Source of the DNA: a virus
Direction: 5' to 3' (one strand)
Length of the DNA stretch: 22,781 nucleotides
Virus record (IMG/VR): IMGVR_UViG_3300020205_001214
Location: 1-22,781 of that record
Below the pieces are notes generated by a model. The model saw only the letters and a list, made by a program, of their open reading frames with translations, did not search any database and was not told the origin of the DNA. Shown here piece by piece: positions 7,935 to 14,900 of this stretch. The first letter of the stretch is position 1; each line of letters opens with the position of its first letter. The position numbers were made by a program, and so were the translations under genes.

Positions 7935-8194
7935 CTGAAGATCTTGTAGAGCGACTGCGTAGTTGGAGCGAAGGAGATGCATGTCTTGCCCCCGTCTCAA
8001 CCAAAGAAATGATTGATAGCGCAGCCGACCGCATCGAGCAACTAGAGAACGTGCTGCAAGAGATTGCAGGAATTGCAAATATACCGGAGACCCCGCCAAC
8101 GAAAATAGGCGCTGAGACTGATATTATGTGGGGGTGTTTGGTTATGTGCACTTTTATGGCTCGCGGCGCAATGGGAGAGTTAGATGAGCAATGA
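7931..8194 (+). CDS. Small 'AADRIEQL' protein, cassette copy B
   Basis: An 87-aa protein starting MTEDLVERLRSWS with MIDSAADRIEQLENVL, clearly related to copy A. Its second half (IGAETDIMWGCL... then ARGAMGELDE) instead resembles the C-terminal part of copy C (IGAEMPDRTTIWGLA... then AKDALKE). It therefore shares one end with each neighbour. ATG 7931 overlaps the stop of copy A (ATGA). The in-frame ATG at 7910 would force a longer overlap and lacks the conserved start. Function is unknown. The cysteine- and methionine-rich stretch near residues 64-76 is mildly hydrophobic but too short and interrupted for a sure membrane span. Confidence 0.68.
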   Translation: MTEDLVERLRSWSEGDACLAPVSTKEMIDSAADRIEQLENVLQEIAGIANIPETPPTKIGAETDIMWGCLVMCTFMARGAMGELDEQ

Positions 8195-8453
8195 TCTTAT
8201 AACGCGGTTACCAAAAGTAGGCGAGTTGACGTTGCCGATGTGGCAGGACTGGCTTGTCCGTTATAACGATGTTCTGAAAGAACAGGAACGCCTTACCAAA
8301 CATTTCGAACGCGCCCTGCGCTCTATCGCAGAAGTGCCTATTGGCGCGGAGATGCCGGACCGCACGACGATCTGGGGATTGGCGACATACATGCAAGAGA
8401 CTGCGAAGGATGCGCTGAAGGAGAAAAAAGAATCGAATGGTTTGGGCTTGTGA
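8184..8453 (+). CDS. Small helical protein, cassette copy C
   Basis: An 89-aa protein beginning MSNDLITRLPKVG. The first eight codons resemble those of copies A and B at the DNA level. The middle (WQDWLVRYNDVLKEQERL) is helical and differs from the others, while the final part (LRSIAEVPIGAE...TIWGL) aligns with copy B. GGGAGAG (8173-8179) precedes ATG 8184, and the gene overlaps copy B by 11 bases. No family with known function was recognised. The protein appears soluble. Confidence 0.65.
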   Translation: MSNDLITRLPKVGELTLPMWQDWLVRYNDVLKEQERLTKHFERALRSIAEVPIGAEMPDRTTIWGLATYMQETAKDALKEKKESNGLGL

Positions 8454-8456
8454 TGT

Positions 8457-8558
8457 ATGAAGCTGATATATTTGGCTCTTATAGGATCTAGGTTCTGCAT
8501 TGTGACTTTGGGGATTTTGGGCATGCTCTTTGGTTGCTCAAAAACAATGGATGGATGA
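8457..8558 (+). CDS. Possible 33-aa lipoprotein (very small ORF)
   Basis: From ATG 8457 the frame encodes a basic start (MKLIY), a hydrophobic stretch of about 20 residues, and LFGC at residues 24-27 followed by only SKTMDG. This order is that of a bacterial lipoprotein signal peptide with a lipobox, although Phe at -2 is atypical. If processed, the mature peptide would have 7 residues. The start lies 3 bases after the previous stop, and the end overlaps the next ORF by 8 bases. No good Shine-Dalgarno is visible, so expression is doubtful. Alternatives are a leader peptide coupled to the next gene, or chance. Confidence 0.33.
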   Translation: MKLIYLALIGSRFCIVTLGILGMLFGCSKTMDG

Positions 8559-8730
8559 AATGAGAAAACTTATGAGCTGTTGGGATTGTCTTTCTTCTGC
8601 TCGCAGCAAGGCTCTTGTTGCGTGGTGGGGTGAGTGGATGGTGATGGTTTTTGCCGTCTGTTTTGCGTCGTTCATGATCATTGTTTCTGTCGGCCTAGCT
8701 CTAGGCATCGTGTGGAATTTCTTCTTGTGA
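8551..8730 (+). CDS. 59-aa small membrane protein
   Basis: Reading from ATG 8551 (or ATG 8560, three codons on), residues about 29-59 are almost entirely hydrophobic (VFAVCFASFMIIVSVGLALG and onward), giving one transmembrane helix that ends at the C-terminus. The N-terminal half is polar with two cysteines (SCWDCL) and several tryptophans. No strong ribosome site is seen, and translation may be coupled to the overlapping tiny ORF. It ends the small-gene cassette just before the long gap. A role in lysis or host-membrane interference is conceivable but unsupported. Confidence 0.5.
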   Translation: MDEMRKLMSCWDCLSSARSKALVAWWGEWMVMVFAVCFASFMIIVSVGLALGIVWNFFL

Positions 8731-8995
8731 ATGGTCCGTGGTCGATGGCTGGAAATTCAAATTATAGTTAGGATGGTGCAGAAACGCAAAATGCTGAAAA
8801 ATGTGTTAACGCAAACAAAACAAATACTAAGTTGCAAAGCTCTAGTGATTCCATTTCCATTCTATTCTTTATTTCGACTACTCTAGGCAAAAATAGAGAG
8901 AGAGAGTAAAAGAAGGGAAGTTAGGGAAAGTGGTGTCCAGAACGGAAACGGAATAACTTAATCTGTACCTCGTTGGTAAATGAAAAGGGAAAACA
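8731..8995 (+). other. AT-rich intergenic region, probable early/late boundary
   Basis: The only gap over 200 bases in the window. It is AT-rich with runs such as AACGCAAACAAAACAAATAC, a pyrimidine-rich stretch near 8850-8870, then a purine-rich stretch (8895-8935) including six AG repeats. A consensus sigma-70 promoter with correct spacing could not be assigned, so a phage-specific or activator-dependent promoter, or a transcript leader, is inferred from position only. A 51-codon ORF (8731-8886) is open here but lacks a ribosome site or recognisable features. The last bases (AAGGG before 8996) are the ribosome site of the nuclease gene. Confidence 0.5.
8895..8906. repeat. (AG)6 dinucleotide run
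   Basis: Six consecutive AG units within the AT-rich gap. It is part of a longer purine-rich stretch that follows a pyrimidine-rich one. It may be simple low-complexity sequence. Confidence 0.7.
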
Positions 8996-9436
8996 ATGAC
9001 CGAATCAGAAATGAAAGTTTGGCTGAGGAAAAATTGGGATGGCTGGATGGAAACTTATGAGCCAAGGATTGGTTCAGGCATTGGCATACCAGATGTTCAA
9101 ATAGTCGTGGACAAAGCCATAATACCGATAGAGCTAAAATTGGCGAGGGTTGAACGTGAAATGCTTTACTCTTCCCCAATTAGGCCATCACAAATCGCTT
9201 GGCACAGAGCGTTGTCAGAATTTGAAGTTCCTTCTTTGTTCTTGTTTGGTGTCGGGAAAACGGGCAAAAAACCAGTTCGTTTGTTTGTCTCAATGGCTGG
9301 CCCTGTTTCCCGTTGGGAAGACGGATTGCCGATTGAAGATTTAAGAGAGTTGCCGATCAGCAAAAAAGGTTTCTCATCTGAACTTCAAATTTATGTCAGA
9401 GGTGTTAAGTTTCTATGGAGGAAGTTTAGCGAATAA
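8996..9436 (+). CDS. PD-(D/E)xK nuclease, VRR-NUC / resolvase-like
   Basis: A 146-aa protein. The core is GIPDVQIVV with D33, then IPIELKL with E46 and K48, then PSQIAWHRAL, the D...ExK...QxxWH arrangement of VRR-NUC-like and phage Holliday-junction-type nucleases. Such enzymes cut DNA or branched structures with Mg2+. The location directly ahead of the terminase genes suggests a role in resolving or trimming replicated DNA before packaging, though recombination or host-DNA breakdown is also possible. The protein is about the usual length for a single-domain enzyme. AAGGGAAAA sits just before ATG 8996. No overlap occurs on either side, unlike most genes here, and it is the first gene after the long gap, so it may head the late transcript. 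Confidence 0.78.
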   Translation: MTESEMKVWLRKNWDGWMETYEPRIGSGIGIPDVQIVVDKAIIPIELKLARVEREMLYSSPIRPSQIAWHRALSEFEVPSLFLFGVGKTGKKPVRLFVSMAGPVSRWEDGLPIEDLRELPISKKGFSSELQIYVRGVKFLWRKFSE

Positions 9437-9501
9437 TACGCTTTGTTTTTCTGTCAATTTGGGGGATAATTAAGACTCACTCATTGGAGCAGGAGTTGGC
9501 A

Positions 9502-9972
9502 GTGGGTCGCCTTCCCAAAAAAGAATCCAGTGGATACACAAGCAAAGAAGTTGTTGCTGATGTTTTCCGCTCAATCCTAGCCAGAATGTCTAATGGCGAG
9601 GCTCTGACTAAAATACTAAAAGAAGAAGAACAGCCAGACTATTGTGTGTTCATAAACTGGGCTCAAAGCTCAGAGGACATGTACAAAGAATACGCGCGAG
9701 CACGACAGATTCAGGCTGATTATTTCGCTGATCAAACCGTTGAAATTGCTGACAGTGAAACCGACAACAACCGTGCGCGCAACCGCATGGACGCTCGGCG
9801 CTGGCATGCTTCAAAGATCGCACCCCGCAAGTACGGCGACCGCGTTGTTCAAGAGCACACCGGCGAGGGCGGAGGTCCGATCGCAATTGCTTCGCTCAAC
9901 CTTAAAGGTTTGAACGACGACGAGTTGCTCGCTATGCAGAAGATGCTTAGCAAGGCAAAGAGCAAAGAATGA
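9502..9972 (+). CDS. terS: Terminase small subunit (DNA packaging)
   Basis: A 156-aa protein with a helix-turn-helix-like N-terminal half (VVADVFRSILARMSNGEALTKILKEE...), then MDARRWHASKIAPRKYGDRV, typical of phage small terminase subunits. The C-terminal tail ELLAMQKMLSKAKSKE is helical and basic and could contact the large subunit. It should bind the packaging site as an oligomer and deliver DNA to the motor. No ATG precedes the conserved region. I chose GTG 9502 because GGAGCAGGAG (9486-9495) lies 6 bases upstream. TTG 9484 would overlap that ribosome site, and the first ATG (9586) would remove the DNA-binding part. The stop overlaps the large-subunit start (ATGA). Base composition rises sharply in GC from about 9780 on. 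Confidence 0.85.
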   Translation: MGRLPKKESSGYTSKEVVADVFRSILARMSNGEALTKILKEEEQPDYCVFINWAQSSEDMYKEYARARQIQADYFADQTVEIADSETDNNRARNRMDARRWHASKIAPRKYGDRVVQEHTGEGGGPIAIASLNLKGLNDDELLAMQKMLSKAKSKE

Positions 9973-11540
9973 ATGCTCCTTTAAGTCCAGCAGTCATGCT
10001 GCAAATGGTCAATTGGGAGCGCGATCGTCGGGCTGCGTCCGCGTCGCTGTACGAGTTCGTCAAGCAGAGCTGGCACGTCGTTGAGCCGGGCATCAACTTT
10101 GTCCCATCCTGGCACATCGAAGAGATCTGCGAGCATCTTGAAGCTGTGACGAGTGGCGAGATCACGCGCCTGTTGATCAACATCCCACCTCGTCATTCGA
10201 AATCGACCATCGTCTCGGTCATGTGGCCGATGTGGGAGTGGATCACCCAGCCACAACAAAAGTTCTTGTGCGCTTCTTACTCCAGCACGCTCAGCATCCG
10301 AGACAACCTGAAGGCTCGGCGCCTGGTCCAGTCGCCCTGGTTCCAAGATCGTTGGGGCCATCTGTTCCACTTGGCCGGTGACCAGAACGCCAAGCAGCGG
10401 TTCGAGAACACCGAGACGGGCTACCGCATCGCGACGTCCGTCGGCGGTACGGCGACCGGCGAAGGTGGCTCGCGTCTGATCCTCGACGACCCGCACTCGG
10501 CGCAGGAGGCGCAGTCTGACGTCATGCGTCAGTCGGCGATCGAGTGGTTCAACATGGTGTGGTCAACCCGGTTGAACGACCCCAAGCGCGACGCCATGGT
10601 CATCGTCATGCAGCGCCTGCACGAGCGCGACATCAGCGGCCTGATCCTCGATGAGATGTCGGGTTGGGAGCACATCTGCATTCCGGCAGAGTGGGACGGT
10701 GTTGCCCGCAAGACCAGCCTCGGCGAGTACGATCCGAGGACCAAGAAGGGCGAGTTGATCTGCCCAGAGCGGTTCGGCGAGAAAGAAATCGCATCCCTGA
10801 AGGCGCGGCTGGGAGCTTATGGCACATCAGGCCAGCTGCAGCAAGACCCAGCACCATCAGAGGGTGGAATCCTCAAGACAAAGTACTTCAACATGTGGCC
10901 TTCTGACAAAGGTCTGCCGCCATTTGAGTACATCCTTCAGTCGTACGACTGCGCGTTCACTGAGAAGACGACCGGCGACCCGACTGCCTGCACTGTCTGG
11001 GCGATCTTTACCCATATGGGTGAGCGCAACGCAATGCTGATCGACGCTTGGGACGACCATCTATCTTATCCCGAGCTCAGAGCACGGGCGATCAAGGATT
11101 GGTCAACCGAGTACGGCGGCATGACCAAAGACTCACCGCACAGCCGTGCGCGGAGACCTGACCGGATATTGGTCGAGGCAAAAGCATCTGGCCAGTCTCT
11201 GATTCAGGACTTAAGATTGGCCAGAGTTCCTGTTGTCGGATACAATCCGGGCAATGCCGACAAAGTGTCCCGTGCTCACCAAGCTGCACCAACTCTGGAA
11301 TTAGGCTTGCTTTGGATACCGGAATCAGGCAAGAATAGAGGGCTGATGGTTAGTTGGGCAGACAGTTTCATCAAGCAGATGTCCAAGTTCCCTGTCGCAG
11401 AGCACGACGATTATGTGGACACATTCTCTCAGGCCATCATTTACTTTAAGAACGACGGATGGTTCGATCTGCCACAAGCCAAAGACATCGACGACGTGAG
11501 GCCCAAGAGCGAACCCAAGATCAACCCGTACGCAGCGTGA
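9969..11540 (+). CDS. terL: Terminase large subunit (packaging ATPase-nuclease)
   Basis: A 523-aa packaging motor. The ATPase half has a deviant P-loop, NIPPRHSKST (71-80), as in many phage large terminases, and Walker B RLILDDPHS with acids near 173-174. A coupling-type segment VIVMQRLHERD follows at about 211-221. The RNase H-like nuclease half shows SYDCAFT with D327, ILVEAKASG with E403, and EHDDYVD with acids at 480-484, the expected acidic cluster. It pumps DNA into the prohead through the portal and cuts concatemers. The length is normal. ATG 9969 overlaps the small-subunit stop. By hand count the ATPase half is far richer in G+C (up to about 70% in places) than the nuclease half (about 50%), suggesting mosaicism inside the gene. 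Confidence 0.96.
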   Translation: MNAPLSPAVMLQMVNWERDRRAASASLYEFVKQSWHVVEPGINFVPSWHIEEICEHLEAVTSGEITRLLINIPPRHSKSTIVSVMWPMWEWITQPQQKFLCASYSSTLSIRDNLKARRLVQSPWFQDRWGHLFHLAGDQNAKQRFENTETGYRIATSVGGTATGEGGSRLILDDPHSAQEAQSDVMRQSAIEWFNMVWSTRLNDPKRDAMVIVMQRLHERDISGLILDEMSGWEHICIPAEWDGVARKTSLGEYDPRTKKGELICPERFGEKEIASLKARLGAYGTSGQLQQDPAPSEGGILKTKYFNMWPSDKGLPPFEYILQSYDCAFTEKTTGDPTACTVWAIFTHMGERNAMLIDAWDDHLSYPELRARAIKDWSTEYGGMTKDSPHSRARRPDRILVEAKASGQSLIQDLRLARVPVVGYNPGNADKVSRAHQAAPTLELGLLWIPESGKNRGLMVSWADSFIKQMSKFPVAEHDDYVDTFSQAIIYFKNDGWFDLPQAKDIDDVRPKSEPKINPYAA

Positions 11541-11550
11541 GGTGATGGCC

Positions 11551-11718
11551 ATGACAAAGAAGCCCAAGCCGATTTGGTCCAAGAGCCGTCCTGATGATCT
11601 GGGCAAGCCCGAGAAGCTTTCGTCTGACAAGAAGGCTTCGGCCAAAGCAGCTGCCAAAGCTGCTGGGCGACCGTACCCCAACCTCGTCGACAACATGCGC
11701 GCTGCACGGGGTAAGTGA
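11551..11718 (+). CDS. 55-aa basic protein of unknown function
   Basis: A small Lys/Ala-rich protein: MTKKPKPIWSKSRPDD at the start, a KKASAKAAAKAAGRPYPN segment, and NMRAARGK at the end. GAGGTG (11538-11543) stands 7 bases before ATG 11551, which I prefer over the in-frame ATG at 11545, which is too close. The stop shares one base with the next ATG (TGATG). The YPNLVDN and basic character recur in my memory of small proteins beside phage terminases, but no function can be assigned. Binding to DNA or the capsid is conceivable. Confidence 0.6.
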   Translation: MTKKPKPIWSKSRPDDLGKPEKLSSDKKASAKAAAKAAGRPYPNLVDNMRAARGK

Positions 11719-11993
11719 TGGTTGATCGCGTTGACAAGGCCAGTCTGCCGCTGAACAAGCCTCGGCGTACACCTAGCCATCCGACGAAGTCGCACATCGT
11801 GAAGGCCAGCGTCGGCGGAAAAGAGAAGATCATCCGTTTTGGCGAGCAGGGGGCGAGCACAGCCGGTAAGCCCAAAGAGGGTGAGTCTGACCGAATGAAA
11901 GCGAAACGCGCCTCGTTCAAGTCTCGCCACTCGAAGAACATCGCAAAAGGTCCGTCCTCAGCTGCCTATTGGGCTGACAAAGTTAAGTGGTGA
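11718..11993 (+). CDS. Small basic conserved phage protein (IRFG...SAAYWADKVKW type)
   Basis: A 91-aa, very basic protein. Conserved-looking parts are KSHIVKASVGGKEKIIRFGEQG, then RMKAKRASFKSRHSKNI and SAAYWADKVKW at the C-terminus. Short proteins with 'k.IRFG..g.......R..fk.RH.kni..g..SA.yWa.kv.W' occur in environmental phages, often near terminase and portal genes, and resemble a basic family also seen in large DNA viruses (possibly DUF5754/DUF5872; recalled, not checked). The function is unknown. The overlap with the preceding gene by one base and the 3-base gap to the large virion gene suggest co-expression with head genes. An alternative GTG start at 11715 is less likely. Confidence 0.72.
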   Translation: MVDRVDKASLPLNKPRRTPSHPTKSHIVKASVGGKEKIIRFGEQGASTAGKPKEGESDRMKAKRASFKSRHSKNIAKGPSSAAYWADKVKW

Positions 11994-11996
11994 TCC

Positions 11997-14900
11997 ATGA
12001 CCCGAGATGACTCCCTAACTGAAAATCTTTTGCGTTATGTTGACCGAAAGTTCGCGGAGGGCGGCGCTGTGAAGGGCTACGCAGTCGGTGGCGATGTCAC
12101 GGACGAGGGGCTTGAGAAGCTCTTCGGTGATTACTTTGGCCGGGGGTCTGATCCGGGCGGGTTGAAGTATTGGAAAGACACAGCTGCGGAAAACCAATTA
12201 ACCCTTGAAGACATCGGGCAGAAGTTTTCTGAATCCCAAGAGTATCAAGATCAGTTCGCGGGTCCTGGAGTTTCCTCAAACAGGTTCGCTCCGACTTCTG
12301 ATCCGAGCGAGTGGAAAACCTATTACGGTTATAAGCCGACAACAAACGACTACACCAAAATGCTACAGGCCGCTCTCGGTGAGGTCGGTGTCAGCCCAAG
12401 CTCAAATCAATACCGAGCTGTTTACGAAGCATTGGGCAATCGCGCTGCGGCCAATACCATATCTCCTGACTATGGGCGAGGGAACAACACCATTGCGAGC
12501 CTCATTACTCCGCAACAGATCCATGGTGTTAATCCTAAGAGCATGACGCGGGTAAATTCATATCTTCGCAGCACAGACCCTGCGACAATTGCAGCTGTGG
12601 CGGCAGCGCGTGCATCTCTAGATGCATACCTAAGAGAAGGTCAAAACCGTGTATTGACAACACAAACAGATTGGAGAGGGTTTCAGGACGGCGAGCCGTC
12701 ACCTGGCGTAACTCTGAGGGGCAACCCTTTCTTGAATCGCAATGTCCCTGATGAGGGGATGATTTCGTTGTACAACACTTATTACGACGCAGAGGATCGG
12801 CCGGACATTGCCGCACGGTTAGCGGACCTTCAACGGCAGGCCAACGCAATTTGGACTCCGCCAACCCCGGAGCCAAGACCGACAGACGCTGTGCTCGCCC
12901 AAGTTCAAACCTTCACCGATGAAGACGGCAGGAAATTTACCGAGAGCGATGGCGTTAGACGATACCTTGACGAAGAAAACCCGCTCGACACCAATCAGAC
13001 AGCAGGCCGCGTTCAAACAGCCAACGTCGAACAAAACGTCGGCGGTCAGAACGTCAACAACACTATCGGCGACGACTATGACTATACGTTTATCCCGAGC
13101 GTAACGCCGGGTGCGAACACAGATCTAGGGTTCAGCACATACGACCCCAATTCCTTTAAGGTCTACAGAAACGACTCAATTGACCAGAACTCCATCCAGC
13201 AGAACCTGCTCAACGACAGTACGCGCAACTGGCAACAGGACTTCAACAACGTAGTCGGCGGTCAGTTCAACATGAGCAACCCCGGCTTGGTTGGCGGGTA
13301 CAACTCAAGCAACATCGGCGGGTTCGACTACTCTGGACTGGGCAACAGCCTCGGCAATGTCGGCGCGACTTCAGGGTTCGGTCTTAACACCGGATGGGAC
13401 TTCGGCGGTGGTTGGGGCTTTGCTGAGGGCGGCGAGGTCAACTTCAAAAAGATGTTTGAGGGCGATTCACAAGCGATGCAGGAGCGTGCTAGGGAGCTCG
13501 CTCGTGAGGCTTACTCAAAAGGCTATAGCAGCCTAGGCAAAAAGAAAGCCGAGGAGTGGGAGGCGCTTGCAAGCAAGTACAATCTCCCTCTGAGCGTCGG
13601 GCCATTCGACAACTACGAAGATCAATACAGCGACGCAGTCGGCAAATGGCAACGGGGGTTGTCCCCCAAGCAGCGAGTGCAAACTTACGATGAGGGTGGT
13701 CCAGTCAAAGCCGACCTAGCGGTTGAGGAGCTCACCAACTTACAGAAAATACTCGCTGGCTCTAACCCAGCAGCCAACGTCGCGCCGTTCCAGCTCGATT
13801 TGGGTGGAGGTGCGCAAGCTCGTGGGCGTGTTGTCCAGGCTGGTCCTTACATTGATGTTGGCGGCGGCATTACGCTCCCATTGCGTGATGTCATGCTGAT
13901 GCTGGACGCCAGCTATGGCAAGGTTCCCGGAACCGACATGAAGCCCAACATCTCGGTCAAGGGCGGGTTGCGCATACCTTTTAGCGAGGGCGGTCCGGTT
14001 ATGCCCTCAACGGACCCTATGGAAGGGTTTAGCATTGAGCCTGAAGCTCGCCCTGCTATACAGCCAAAGTCCCGCGTTGGGACGGGCATCGGCGGCGCGT
14101 TGTCGCGCATGGGCCAGGGGATTTCCGACTACGTTACCGCTGATCCTGCTCCGTCGCCGCGTGAGTTGCTTGAGGCTCGCATGAGCGAGCAAGCTCGATC
14201 GGCCATGGACCTTTCTGGCCTAGCTTTGCCGGATCGCGCAGTAGACGTTAAGGCTGACGAGTTTGGTTCGTATCCTGTGGACGCTGAGGGCAATCGCCTG
14301 AAGTATCTGCGCCGGTCATTGTTGCTGCCGATGGTTAGTGGTGAAGACGAATCCCGTCTCGCCATGCCGGGGTTCGTTGAAATGGCCGGCAACCTGATGA
14401 GTGGCGTTGCTCCGGCAGTCAAGGGCTCTGGTGCAGTGCTTGGCTCTGGCCCAGTGCGCCGTGGCGAAAAAACGTTGGCTGATCTTGTCGACACCTATGG
14501 CGTTAAGAAGCCGGGTGGCAACTGGATAGAAAGCAGCGTTGACAGCAAAATTGATTCTCTCCCTGCTTTGAGTGCTTCGCAAGACAGTGTTTCTTCGGAA
14601 GCACTTGCCAAATGGGCAGACAGCAAGCTCAAAGGTTACATCAAAAACCAGCTTGGCACAGTTGCTGATCCTTTGATCGACGTAGCTGAAGTAAAAGGAA
14701 AGCTGCACATACCGGATGAGCGAATAGAAAATTTAGCCAGATCTGCCAAGCCAACCCGTGGGGATTCTTTTTCAACAGGACGAGCTCAAACTGGATACAA
14801 TCCCAATTTGATTGGCGAAACAGATCTTAGTCGTTCTTGGGAAAAGTTAAGTCAAGATTTAATAACCAGAACTAAATACAAAGACCTCATATACCCAGAA

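Noticed and set aside
8731-8886. 51-codon ORF at the start of the long gap
   Set aside because: No ribosome site, no family resemblance and AT-rich non-coding character; it could still be real but is unsupported.
8895-8906. AG run as a CRISPR, origin or attachment site
   Set aside because: Only a simple dinucleotide run; no direct repeats with spacers, no iteron pattern and no integrase in the window.
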